A stretch of 64,000 bases of DNA. Origin: Nymphaea colorata. Its lineage: Eukaryota; Streptophyta; Magnoliopsida; Nymphaeales; Nymphaeaceae. A model generated the notes under the pieces. That model did not search any database and was not told where the DNA came from. It saw nothing but the letters and a program-made list of their open reading frames with translations. A program made the position numbers and the translations under genes. Position 1 is the first letter of the stretch. The number at the start of each line of letters is the position of its first letter. The stretch spans positions 19,183,655-19,247,654 of the forward strand of contig NC_045143.1 of the NCBI RefSeq assembly GCF_008831285.2. Direction: 5' to 3'. This document shows, piece after piece, positions 46,720-58,098 of the stretch.

Positions 46720-47831
46720 CAGTGGCGAAGCCAGAAAAGTTTTCTGGAGGGGGCACCCATTCATAGATTTTCACATACGAAGGGGCACTCACATATAGGA
46801 CAAAGCAAATATTTGAAGATACTAATGTAAAAATAAACAAACATTGAGGGATGTTTGGCGAAGCTTTGATCTCCTCATTCGTCAAGTGCGATTCAGATCG
46901 CCAAACAAAAATCCTTCATAAATTAGACAAATTTGAAAACTGAGATTCACTACTGGAAAAATCATATACGTTAAGTGCTATCAGATTCACCGCTTCCTCT
47001 TAAGTTCCTACAAATAGTTAAGAAAAGAAACAAAGAAGCATAGCAGGAGCAGCAAAGGCAGAGGAGACGGAAGCGAAGAGCTGCACCGAAACAGAGAGAT
47101 TAATTTAGTGAAAGCGGGCTGGAGGCAGAGGAAAGTGGTGGGGCGCGACCCAAGTGGAAGGTATCGGGTTCTATCGAACTCGTCCTCATGAAAGAGTATA
47201 AGCAAAGCATGTGCTGTCGAGCACAGAGAACACATCAGAAGACAGAGATTAACATGACATGCCTTTTCAGATGCAGAGTCGAGATCTTTTTCTTTTTCTC
47301 TTATGAAAGTAATCGTATATTCATAAATAAATAAGTGGCGAACTCAGAAAATTTTTGGTTGTAGGGCACTAATATATACTGATTCAAATTTTAGATCATG
47401 GAAATTAAAGATCTTATAGTCGAGATTCGAGAGGCACCAACATGTAACAAAGTAAATCAAGTGACTGTTCTAACATGTAAATGGACTAAATGCTTAGCTC
47501 CTTTACTATCATAAATGGTGTTCACGTTTTCTTAGTTAACCTGTATTGTAAATCTAAAATTTGAAATAGATCTTGAAAATCAAATTAGGCACGATTAAGG
47601 CATCTAAAGCTTGACATGAGAACAACAAAAGCATATTGAAAAAAAAAATAGACTAAGTAATGCGTAAACGAATATAAAGAAAATCATATAAAGAGCAAAA
47701 AATAATTAGAACAATTGAACAAACATAAAATAAAACTAGTGAAATTCAAACATATATATGAATCTATATATATCTATCTTGGGCTGGCGTGGGCAAGCGC
47801 CCACGCCAGCCCCACGCTGGCTCCGCCACTG
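46720..47831. mobile_element. Non-autonomous hAT element (1.1 kb) in the Copia leader
   Basis: The ends CAGTGGCGAAGCCAG and CTGGCTCCGCCACTG are inverted repeats (14 of 15). A perfect 8-bp duplication GGATGACC flanks it (46712-46719 and 47832-47839). The interior has no transposase. A second TIR-like phrase, AGTGGCGAACTCAGAAAA, occurs inside near 47334, hinting at a nested or internally duplicated end. A 27-bp GC-rich palindrome (GGGCTGGCGTGGGC...) is at about 47781-47812. Confidence 0.88.
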
Positions 47832-48025
47832 GGATGACCTCGACCGACAGTGCTGCGGGAGAACGTCCCGCAGAGATGGGTTCTTGCGGAGAGCAAGGAG
47901 TTGAGGACAAAGCAAGCACAGAGAACCAGAGAAAGGATTGGGGTACAACTTCCGCCCAACTCTTTGGTCCCAGCGGCTAGCTAGATCAACGAGGCCACCT
48001 CTTCTCACTTTTCTTTTTACTTTAA

Positions 48026-48036
48026 CTCTGATACCA
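48026..48036 (-). other. Primer-binding site of the minus-strand Copia
   Basis: On the minus strand TGGTATCAGAG, complementary to the 3' end of initiator tRNA-Met, directly next to the 5' LTR. Confidence 0.8.
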
Positions 48037-48226
48037 TGTGAAGAAGAACGTGATGAAACGAGAGAAAAGAATAAGATAGTGAGCCAACAAAGATTCTTCA
48101 TTTCATATAATGGGGTATTTATACATCCCAAAATTTTGGGATTGAAAGATCACAATCCTATGATTTAGGACAATAGAAGGAAAGATTATTATTTCTTTCC
48201 TCAAATTTATCTTGCTGATTTTCCTC
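48037..48226 (-). repeat. 5' LTR of the minus-strand Copia
   Basis: Aligns with 37227-37440 up to GATTTTCCT. Beyond 48226 a partial duplicate of the LTR edge (TTGCTGATTTTTCTCTTC at about 48279-48296) is seen, so the outer boundary is uncertain by some tens of bases. Confidence 0.8.
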
Positions 48227-50759
48227 TCTAATATACAGGAAAGATTTTCTTGATTCTATCTTTCCTGAAAATCAGCTTGCTGATTTTTCTCTTCAATATC
48301 ATATTAAATGAAGCAAAAAAATAATCTGGTGTCTAAAGGATTTACCTAATACTCGGGTGGCCAACTCAAACGTTAGAGTGGATTATGATAGCTAACCTGA
48401 TGAATAGGGATGCCAACAACTATGTCACCATAGTGCAGGGTGCGGGTGCGGGTGCGGGTGCAGGTGCCGGTGCCGGAACGGCACATCTCAAAAAATTTAG
48501 GTGCGACGGTGCGGCAAAGGTATTTTATTATTATTATTATTTTTAATTTATTATATATATAACAGAATAAGCATAGGATTACAATTTAGTTATTAATATA
48601 TATAATATACTTGAATAATTGTATTGCATAGAAAAATATCAAAACAAGAAAGTAATTTAGTAATATGAAATTATAACAGGTCTCGGGTGTAAGTCAGAGA
48701 TGCACCCATGTCCGGTGCGCACCCGACTCGATGCGAACCCCGGTGCGACAGTAAATTAGAAGAGTCTGGTGACTTAGGCCAACAAATCAGACTTAAATTG
48801 GATATCCAATGTTAGATAAGTTGACATTCCTAATTATGAATAAGTTGATGGTAAATGGCTCAAGTCAATAGTTGTGTTGGACCGAGTCAAATTTCTCTAC
48901 TCCGTGAATCCAAGAACAACCACCACCCGGGCCTGAAGAAATATGTAGCCGACACACAAGAACAATACCAGGTCAACCCATCGATGTAAGTTGGTTTTAG
49001 GTTTTATTTTGCAAGTCAAAAATTTAAAGCCGTTGATTATCATAACTAATACCAAATCATATTTGTTCATACGAAAACATGCACAAACTCATGTTGCATA
49101 AAATCACATTTATTAGGTAGAAAGTAGTAGAAAACATATATAAGCATGCATACAAATATTTAATTAAACATTTAAAATATTTAATTAAACATATAAACTT
49201 ACATTCGAGTTGTCAGAGTTTTGCCCAAAGATAGTGGTTAGACTTGTTAACTATGTATTCCATCATTAAATTTTTGGTTTTAGTAAATTTAAGAGCATAT
49301 TGGATTAGGACTGTCCCAAAATAGTGGAATGAGAAAAATCAGGATTTCCCAATGTGTAGGTTGGATATTATAAGCTGCAAAGTTACAGCTACTATGTGGT
49401 TTCTTAAATTCTTAATAAATTTGTTTTACATGTGAATACTGAAGAAACTATCAATAGATACATTTCGAGGCAATTACAGTCCATCAATGTGGTTTGTTTT
49501 ATCAATAAAAAGCTTAGAATTATCACATTTCCACAAGATCCATCTTGTGGAAGATCACAAAACCCAACAGAAAAGGCTTAAGCATGAATAAAATAATTTA
49601 AGGAATATTGGATGAAATCTAGGAAACCAAGCTGACTTTTATGCCAAGCATTACAAACAACGTCATATATATATATATATATAACAAAGAAAAAAATCAA
49701 ACATGCATATATATCAACAGTCAACCATAGTACGTATGATCAGTTGTTAATGAAACATTGTCATTAAGATTTACTGCAAAAAGAAATCAAAGGCAAATGG
49801 TAGCAGGCTCTTACATGACTCTGGGTATTGGGCACTGACCTGGCCTGACTTAACTACGTTCTTAGCTGAGCCATTGAAAATAGGAACAATATGTTATTGT
49901 TTCTATGAATCAATCTAAAAAATTGAGGCAAATTCATGGAACAATATAACACAACATTTCATGAATCTGTTCTTGGTAGAGCTGGGCCTGACCCGATTAG
50001 TCACGCCGGCCTGAGACCCAACCCATTAGTAATCGGTCCAGGCCGGGCCGATGGTTTATCAGGCTTAGGGCTAGCTGAATCAATTCCTGAGGCTCTGTTT
50101 GGATCGATTATTAATGGGTCAGTCGGGCTTTAACCAGGCCAGGCCAGGCCAGGCTCGGTTGCGTCAGATCATATCAGCCTGACGTATGGATATTATTTTT
50201 CAATTAAATTAAACTACTAACTACAATCTAAGAACAAATATCTAAACTAAAATGATTATTAAATAATAACAAGAACTACACTATGGAAACTTTTCAAAGC
50301 CATCATAAGAAAAAATATGTTATAACTATTAACCAAAAAAACAGAAAGAAAAACATGTAAACTTTCAATCATGCAAAGTCTTCATTGAGTAAAATCAGCA
50401 ACCCTATCATTTCCAGATAACAGCTCAGAATTGATTTTAGGAACTTTGGTTCTTTATCAAGCATTAAAAATGCCAACAATGCACATAATATTTTAGGTTT
50501 TCCGTAGAAAATTCCTAAAACCAATGAAAATGGAGCTCAAGAAGAAAGATAGGTGCCATTATGTGGGTAAACATTGAACCAGTGAAAAGAAAAAGGGATG
50601 CATCGCTATGGAGACAACATTAGCCAAGACTCCACTAAACAACAACAAAATTTCCCTAAGTTTCTCCTATCTAGCAAAACAGAGATAGAAAATAGACACC
50701 CATGAACACGAGCAAAAGCGACAAAATCCTTGTCACGAGGGAGAGAGCAAGATATATAT

Positions 50760-50760
<1 letters not shown>
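48227..50760. other. Intergenic; AT-rich, no gene seen
   Basis: Only short ORFs without domains. 48429-48760 holds a possible transposon fragment (separate entry). Confidence 0.6.
48429..48760. mobile_element. Possible hAT-like MITE related to the element at 31889
   Basis: Begins CTATGTCACCATAGTGCAGG, then GGTGCGGGTGCGGGTGC repeats and a GGAACGGCAC...AAAAAATTTAGG segment, in the same order as the hAT at 31889. The right end (GGTGCGCACCCGACTCGATG near 48715) is similar in type. Exact ends and a target duplication could not be set. Confidence 0.4.
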
Positions 50761-50762
<2 letters not shown>

Positions 50763-50802
<40 letters not shown>

Positions 50803-50928
50803 CTTAAATTGAGCATGAAGAAGTCTGGGAATTAGTTTTCGGCAGGCTCAGCACCAGTACAATGAGAGCTATGACGATGGTAGATCGCCGGAGTGACTAG
50901 AAATCAAAACCAACCTGACATTCACGTT
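50763..50928. repeat. (GA)n plus ~125-bp module, copy 1
   Basis: A (GA)n tract to 50800 is followed by a module (GAAGAAGTCTGGGAATTAG, CGGCAGGCTCAGC, GGTAGATCGCCGGAGTGACT, TTCACGTT) that matches 56911-57075. It ends at the target site of the young Copia. Confidence 0.75.
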
Positions 50929-51257
50929 TGTTGAAAGTAATCGTTTCAGCCAGCGCAGCATACTCAACGGCTCCTCTCAATCTTGCCTTTTGAAGCCCAT
51001 TGAACGTTGAAAGGATTATTACCATTCTCGCTAGTTTCCTCAATAATCTTTATTCTTGTATGTAAAGTTCATCAAACGTTCATATTGATCAGATATTATA
51101 TATGCCCTTGTAAATCAAAGAAAAAATAGAGAGAAAGAAAATAGAGGAAAGCAAAGAGCTGCTGCTCTGGTGTTCTTCGTGGATGTAGGTCTATGAACCG
51201 AACCACGTAAAATCTGTGTTTCAATTCTTCGTCTTCCTCCTCTCTCCCATTTCAACT
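50929..51257 (+). repeat. 5' LTR of the young Copia
   Basis: Starts TGTTGAAAGTAATCG. A TATA-like ATTATATATG lies at about 51093-51102. It differs from the 3' LTR by C/T near position 26, G/A in the AAAATAGAGG stretch, and the last base (T instead of A). Confidence 0.95.
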
Positions 51258-51271
51258 TGGTATCAGAGCCA
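51258..51271 (+). other. Primer-binding site of the young Copia
   Basis: TGGTATCAGAGCC, complementary to initiator tRNA-Met, directly after the 5' LTR. Confidence 0.9.
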
Positions 51272-52030
51272 GGTTCCACCATTCCTCTTGTCCATTGCCG
51301 GAGATCTAACCGCTGCACCTAATTTCAACAAAAAAGGGGGTTTTCTGATCAGACCTGATTTTCAGCAACTGGAGGCCGTCTGGTGGGCAGAGACGATTCC
51401 GTTAGCTCCTTTCATCTAGCGGGAACAATCTACTGCATTTTGACGACAATCAAATCAGATCTGCCTAGTTCGCCAGAGCATATTGGAGTTGGGTGAAAAT
51501 CAGAGGCGCAACAGGAAAACTCTCCACCAGCGTGACTTCTATTTCTGGCGAGAAGAAAACCTTCACGCATTTTTCCCTGGAGACAGATCTCGGCCAGATC
51601 TTTGGAGCGTTCAATACTCATCATCTCAGCAGCCCTCAGTCCAAATCTCTTATCGTTTGGAGGTCTGGGTGTTTTTTAAGGATTTTTGGAGTAGCAACCT
51701 ACCCTGGCGTCCCCTGTTCATCGTCTATAGCAGAACCTGCCCTGCGACTGCAACAGATTGAGGACTTCAAGTGCATCGCGTTTCCTGTAGGGAGCTCGGT
51801 TGGAGCTCATCTTTGGGGCGTCTAAACATAACTATCCAAGGGTGCTGTGGACCGATTTTCAGCGCAATCGGACCTCCGATTGATTTTTAATGAATTTTTG
51901 AGTGCGGAGCAAGCCTGTGATCGCTCGATCAGTCCTGTTCATCAGTGGGTTAAATCCCAATATCCAAAGGAGGAGATAGGAGCGATAGCTGCCACCAGCA
52001 TCAATCAGTGCTTGCTTCACCAATGCAGAA
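51272..52030 (+). other. Untranslated leader of the young Copia
   Basis: Region between PBS and gag with several short overlapping ORFs and none with a retroelement domain. It is of usual leader length and presumably carries packaging and dimerisation signals. The exact gag start is uncertain: no ATG stands in the gag frame just before 52058, where the frame first becomes clearly gag-like. Confidence 0.6.
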
Positions 52031-54862
52031 GATTCAAGCGTCGGAACCACCACCAGAGTGGTAGAAAAAATTATCGTGCAGGAGCAACCAAGCCCTGCAA
52101 ACAAGATTACTTCTGTACTTCTAAATGGCAGCAACTATTTGGCTTGGTCCAAATCGGCGATGCTCTATTTAAGTGGCAGAAACAAGCTGGATTTCGTGAC
52201 CGAAGATCTTCCAAGACCTGCTGAAACAGATCCGACTTATAGAGAATGGTGATCCACCAATCATATCATAATGTCCTGGTTAATTAACTCTATGGAGCCT
52301 AAAGTCGCACGTGGATTCTATTTCGCAGAAACTGCTCATCAAATTTGGAGAAAGGCAAAAGACCTCTATAGTGAAAAAAATGACATTGCTCGTATGTATC
52401 AACTCTCTCAAGGTATTCAGGATCTCAAAAAGCACAACAAAAATTTTGGTGACCTGCTAGGCGACATCCAAGGTATGTGGGACGAACTTGACTATCTTAT
52501 GGATATGTCTGCTACACTTAGATCTCGAGAAAAGTTGCGTGAACAACAAAAAATTTTTGAGCTTCTTGCGACTCTTGGCCCAGAATATGAACCCATCCGA
52601 AGCCAAATTTTAATGTCCCTGGAGCTTCCTTCTCTTAGCACTGTTTGCTCAATTCTTATGAGAGACGAATCCAGAAAAAATGTTATGTTTCAAAATTCTG
52701 ATTCTTTTAAAGAGAACTCTAGCAATATAGAACAGGTTGCCTTCTATGGAGCCGATAAAAGCAGTGAACATAAATGGAAGAATCGTCCAAAACGATTTTG
52801 TTCTCATTGCAAAAAGGAGGGTCATACCAAGGAAAGGTGTTGGTTCCTCCACGGAAAACCCACCACCATGAGGACAGAAAAAAGAGAGAAGGGGAGCACC
52901 ACTACCGTAGCCAATGTTGCAACCAAAACTCTTGATACTTCAGATCTTCCTCAGCTGCTGGAAAAAATAAACGAACTGCTGAAAAATGTCAAGAATCACG
53001 ATGATAAAGAACATCAAAACAGTACGGCAGCTTCAGCAAGTGCTACTGGTAACGCTTTTACTTCACTCAAATCTGATTATTGGATTGTCGATTCTGGAGC
53101 TAGTGATCATATGTCTATGAACTGCCATAACCTTAGTAATTATTCTTCTATGACTAGAAAAAAATCTGTTGTTATTGCTAATGGTTCTTCTATGCATGTT
53201 CAAGGAGAAGGAGAATTAGATATTCTTAGAAATGGTGCTAAATCTAAAGTGCTCTACATGCCAGATCTCTCGACCAACTTGTTGTCCGTTTCAAAAATTG
53301 TTAGAGATTTAAATTGTCAAGTTATTTTCTCTCCCACTAACGTTGTTTTACAGGACCCTATATCGAAGAGGAAGATTGGTGAGGGAACTCACGAAAACGG
53401 GCTATATATGCTGAAAATCAATGAATATGCCTTGACTGCCCAAATCAACCGAGAAGGTGAACTTTGGCATCGGAGACTTGGTCACCCATCACATCGTGTT
53501 TTGAATGTTTTGTTACCAAATTTGAATTATGACTCTCATGTTTGTGAAACTTGCAAGTATGCTAAAATGTCTAGACTTCCATTCCATGAATCCTTAAACA
53601 ATGCTATGTTTCCTTTTGATCTTGTTCATACCGATGTATGGGGGCCGGCCCCCGTGAAATCTTACTCAAATTTTCGGTATTATCTCACTTTCATTGATGA
53701 TTTTTCAAAAACCACTTGGATTTATCTATTAAAAACCAAGGATGAAGTTTTTTCAAAATTTCTAGAATTTTACAAAATGGTTGAAACTCAATTTGCAACT
53801 CGTATAAAATGTCTTAGATCCGACAATGGTACGGAATATAAAAACCAATTCTTTGAACAATTCAAAAAGGAGAGCGGGATGGACCATCAATTCACCTGTG
53901 TAGATACACCCCAACAAAATGGGGTGGCAGAACGAAAAAATCGTCATCTTCTAGAAATGACTAGGTCTTTACTATTTGATATGAATGTTCCTAAACATTT
54001 TTGGAGTGATGCAGTTTTGACAGCATGTTATACTATCAATCGCACACCCACAAGAATTCTTGCTGGAAAAACTCCTTTGGAAGCCCTCATGAAAAGGAAA
54101 TTTAAAGTGGACCACATGAGAATTTTTGGATGCACTGTCTATGTCAAGAGTAAAGCTGCAGACAAACTCAGCCACAGAGCAAAAAAATGCATTTTCTTGG
54201 GCTACTCATCGACAAAAAAGGGGTTCAGGTGTTATGATGTTACCGCCAAGCAGATCCATATCTCTCGCGATGTAGTTTTTGATGAAAAAAGGTCTTATTT
54301 CTCTCACGATGCAAGGCAAGGGGAGGATAGTTCCAAGCACGACATCATGGTCACACCCAACAGTCTATCATACAATGATTTTGATATCACCATAACCCAT
54401 CATCGTAGTGACCTTGAAGGAAGAGAAACCGTTGAAAACCTTGAAACTGATCCTAACAGTACAGAAGTCTCTTTTGAGCCTCAAGCAGATCAAAGCAATG
54501 AAAGTGGAGCTATAGATCCTATTGAACCTTACTTGGAAACTTTAGAATCTCACCCGTTTGAACCCACTCTAAGGAGATCTTCTCGAACCATTCAGCCACC
54601 TAGACATTTGAAAGACTTTGTCACCAACATCGCTGTTTCTCATCCTTTGGAAAAATATTTGAGTTATAGCAATCAACCCAAACACCATGTGGCCTTCCTT
54701 AGTCGCATTGAAAAACAAAAAGATCCTACTACATACCAAGAAGCCAAAGACCAAAAAATATGGGTTGAAGCCATGCATGAAGAGCTAGATGCTCTCCACA
54801 AAAATCGTACATGGGAACTTGTAACTCTTCCAGTGGGAAAACGTGCCGTTGGGTGCAAATGA
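52031..54862 (+). pseudogene. Young Copia gag, protease, integrase and start of RT
   Basis: The gag frame (NGSNYLAWSKSAMLYLSGRN near 52120-52180) has an in-frame TGA at 52250-52252 and then runs open for 863 codons. In order: gag UBN2-like core (ARMYQLSQGIQDLKK); CCHC knuckle CSHCKKEGHTKERC near 52800; protease WIVDSGASDHM with the DSG codons at 53090; integrase zinc-binding HRRLGHPS and CETCKYAKMSRLPF; and core HTDVWGP, FIDDFSKTTW, LRSDNGTEYK and TPQQNGVAERKNRH. The GYSSTKKGFRCYD C-part follows, then the RT N-terminus to GKRAVGCK. There TGA at 54860-54862 stands where Copia RT has Trp (TGG). Protease and integrase motifs look intact. Confidence 0.93.
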
Positions 54863-56268
54863 ATTTTCAAAACCAAGTACAAGAGTGATGGCTCCATTGA
54901 ACGCCACAAGGCACGCCTGGTTGCTAAAGGGTATACTCAAACACAAGGGTTAGACTATGAAGAAACTTTTGCTCCTGTTACAAAAATGACTACCATCAGA
55001 ATTCTCCTATCAATTGCTTGCAATTTTGAATGGCCTTTGTTTCAATTAGATGTGAAGAATGCTTTTCTACAAGGCGACCTTCAAGAAGAAGTATATATGA
55101 ACCTGCCACCAGGCCATCTTATGGAATGCACTCCAAGTCTTGTTTGCAGACTCAAGAAGTCGATTTATGGATTGAAGCAATCTCCTAGAGCCTGGTATCA
55201 AAAGTTGACTGATGCATTGGAAAACAAAAAATTCATCAGATGCTACTCAGATAATTCAGTTTTTATCAAGAGATCAGACGATAAAATTGTTGTTGTATTG
55301 ATTTATGTGGATGACATAATAATTACAGGCAACGATGAACAAGAGATGGATCACACAAAGTGGTATCTTCACAATACGTTTGAAATCAAAGACTTAGGGA
55401 GACTAAAGTACTTTTTGGGAATCGAAGTTGCTAGATCCAAGAAAGGTATCTTTCTAAACCAACGGAAGTACATACTTGATTTACTTAAAGAAACGAGGAA
55501 AACAAGTATCAGGCCAGCAATACGCCCATAGAAGTCTACCCTAAACTTGACAATACCAAGGATGAACCTATTGAAAATGTGACAAGCTATCAAAGACTTG
55601 TGGGTAAATTAATCTATCTTACGGTCACACGACCTGACATCAATTATGCCGTCAGTCTGGTAAGTCAACATATGCATTCGCCTAAAGCAGTTCATGTCAA
55701 AGCTGTGGAAAGAATTCTCAGATACTTGAAGAAGACTCCAGGACAAGGTTTGTGGTACAAAGTGAATGGGCATGTTAACATACAAGGTTATTCAGATGCA
55801 GACTGGGCTGGTGCTTCAGATAGAAGATCGATGACAGGTTATTGTGTGTATGTTGGTGATAACCTAGTTTCTTGGAAAAGCAAAAAACAACACACTGTTT
55901 TTAGATCCAGTGCTGAGGCTGAATACAGGGCAATGGCGACTACCTCAAGCGAGCTCATTTGGATAAAATCACTCATCCAAGAACTTGGATTTGTTATCAA
56001 GTCTCCCATTCCAATGCACTGTGACAATCAAGCTGCAATTCATATAACAGCAAATTCAGTTTTTCACGAACGCACCAAACATATAGAAATTGATTGTCAT
56101 TATGTACGTGAAAAGGTCCAAAAAGGAGAGATTGAAACTCCATATACTAGAAGCACAGAGCAGCTGGCCGATGGATTTACTAAGGGACTTCCTACAAAGC
56201 AATTTGACGATATTAAAAGCAAGTGGGGCTGTTTGAATCTCTACGCCCCACTTGAAGGGGAGTGTTGA
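54863..56268 (+). pseudogene. Young Copia RT palm and RNase H
   Basis: Continues in the same frame after the TGA with [51 protein letters not shown] and the catalytic YVDDII (about 55304). Near 55495-55515 a one-base shift moves the text from the KETRKTS frame into the frame beginning at 55579. RNase H then has YSDADWAGASDRRSMTGYC, SSAEAEYRAMATTSSELIW and HCDNQAAIHITANSVFHERT. The protein ends CLNLYAPLEGEC at 56268, just inside the 3' LTR, as is usual for Copia. Apart from the one shift all motifs are kept. Confidence 0.92.
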
Positions 56269-56591
56269 AAGTAATCGTTTCAGCCAGTGCAGCATACTCA
56301 ACGGCTCCTCTCAATCTTGCCTTTTGAAGCCCATTGAACGTTGAAAGGATTATTACCATTCTCGCTAGTTTCCTCAATAATCTTTATTCTTGTATGTAAA
56401 GTTCATCAAACGTTCATATTGATCAGATATTATATATGCCCTTGTAAATCAAAGAAAAAATAGAGAGAAAGAAAATAAAGGAAAGCAAAGAGCTGCTGCT
56501 CTGGTGTTCTTCGTGGATGTAGGTCTATGAACCGAACCACGTAAAATCTGTGTTTCAATTCTTCGTCTTCCTCCTCTCTCCCATTTCAACA
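56263..56591 (+). repeat. 3' LTR of the young Copia
   Basis: Same length and sequence as the 5' LTR apart from three positions. It ends TTTCAACA before ACGTT. Confidence 0.95.
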
Positions 56592-56599
56592 ACGTTGTT

Positions 56600-56723
56600 G
56601 GTATTGTGATCCAAGCATCTTAGCACTACTAGTGAGTCTCTGCATTAGCAACATAGACCTTGCCTTCTCAAATGACTCTGACCAGCCAGATGAGATGAGA
56701 GCAGGAGACTTAGACGCCGCCAT
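56600..56723 (-). pseudogene. Unrecognised short ORF cut by the young Copia
   Basis: From an ATG on the minus strand (56723) the frame reads [20 protein letters not shown] then [11 protein letters not shown] and GSQYQQR, reaching the Copia target site. Across the insertion the frame would end within about ten codons, at a TAG near 50898-50900. The composition looks coding, but I do not recognise the family. A (TA)n/(GA)n tract lies just upstream of the ATG. A partly matching copy (GSQHQQ-like) occurs near 57065-57080. Confidence 0.35.
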
Positions 56724-56765
56724 TTGTAGGAGCAGCAACGGTCTGCATTTTCTGCACTTGTCACC

Positions 56766-57075
<310 letters not shown>

Positions 57076-57349
57076 CCTCATTCTGATCGATTATTAATGT
57101 AAGTGTAAAAAATCATTACTATTGCCAAATAGCTCCAACCTAATGGGTCCGTGATTTTGACACTGTATGTTCGACCTACCTACAGTTTTACCTGATTTTT
57201 TTATATAAAGCCAGATCTTAAAATGTTTAGGCTCGACTGGATCAAATATGACATTATTCCACTGAAGAAAAAAATGAAACCGGTTTAAGGTCCGAGACAA
57301 GATCCATCACGCTTGAATTATTATTAAAAATGTAATCTGATCACATCCA

Positions 57350-57399
<50 letters not shown>

Positions 57400-57440
57400 T
57401 AGCTTTGTCAATTGTTCTTGTTATCATTGTTTTTTGTCCA
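57076..57440. other. Intergenic with (TA)n tract; no gene seen
   Basis: A (TA)n run is at about 57351-57397. Nothing else was recognised. Confidence 0.6.
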
Positions 57441-58062
57441 TAGCTTGTTCTACATATTTAAATCATATTTTGCATGTGAGTCTCAAAATTCCTACCAGAG
57501 ACGAATGGATCTTGACCTGTAAAAAGTTTTATATAAGTATCTTCTTGACAAGTCACCAGAATCGGACCTGTGTGCACGGTGAGATAAAATATAAATTATA
57601 TATTTATATTGTTATAACTAATCATATTTATATATTAAATTATATTAACTATACATTTTTACTTAGTTTAATCAGGTTGAGCTCAGGTTTCATGCAGTTA
57701 GATTGAGCCCAGGCTGCAGTCACTGGCTGACTTACTATTGGGCTGAACCAGGCGGATGCCCAGCCCTAGCCTTTGGGTAAGTGTCAAGAGCAAGAATGTT
57801 CGGCTAAAATGGAATGGAAGGGGTGGAATGTTGGCGGTTCAATGAAGAAAAGCATGTCAGGATCTTCATCCCCCATTTTCATTCCATTTAGTGAACTCGT
57901 TTCCTTTTAAACCAGTCGACCATCAAAATCACAAAAGAAGGAAAAGTTCATGCCTTTCACGACAAAAGGACTACACCACCGTGTACGCAGGTGCCATTCT
58001 GGTCACTTTCAATGCTCATAGTTTGTAGGGCAAAAGGACTACACCATCGTGTACGCCATATA

Positions 58063-58098
<36 letters not shown>

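Larger units (their letters stand above)
37227..48226 (-). mobile_element. Ty1/Copia retrotransposon (minus strand), decayed, with two nested hATs
   Basis: LTRs are at 37227-37440 and 48037-48226 in direct orientation, starting TGTGAAGAAGAACGTGATG. On the minus strand the PBS is TGGTATCAGAG, immediately inside the right LTR, and the purine tract is GAGGGGGAG next to the left LTR. The gag, protease, integrase, RT, RNase H order from high to low coordinate is that of Copia. A hAT at 41364-45762 sits in gag and another at 46720-47831 in the leader. Removing them leaves roughly 5.5 kb. Many stops are present. The left flank is GGTTA. A matching right target duplication was not found. Confidence 0.92.
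50929..56591 (+). mobile_element. Young full-length Ty1/Copia retrotransposon
   Basis: Two 329-bp LTRs (50929-51257 and 56263-56591) differ at three positions in my comparison. A perfect 5-bp target duplication ACGTT flanks them (50924-50928 and 56592-56596). The PBS TGGTATCAGAGCC lies at about 51258-51271 and the purine tract TTGAAGGGGAG precedes the 3' LTR. All Copia domains are present in order. Coding damage is light: an in-frame TGA in gag, one in RT, and one single-base frameshift before RNase H. Confidence 0.96.

Noticed and set aside
51847-52224. ORF in the young Copia leader as an extra gene
   Set aside because: It overlaps the start of gag in another frame and has no recognisable domain.
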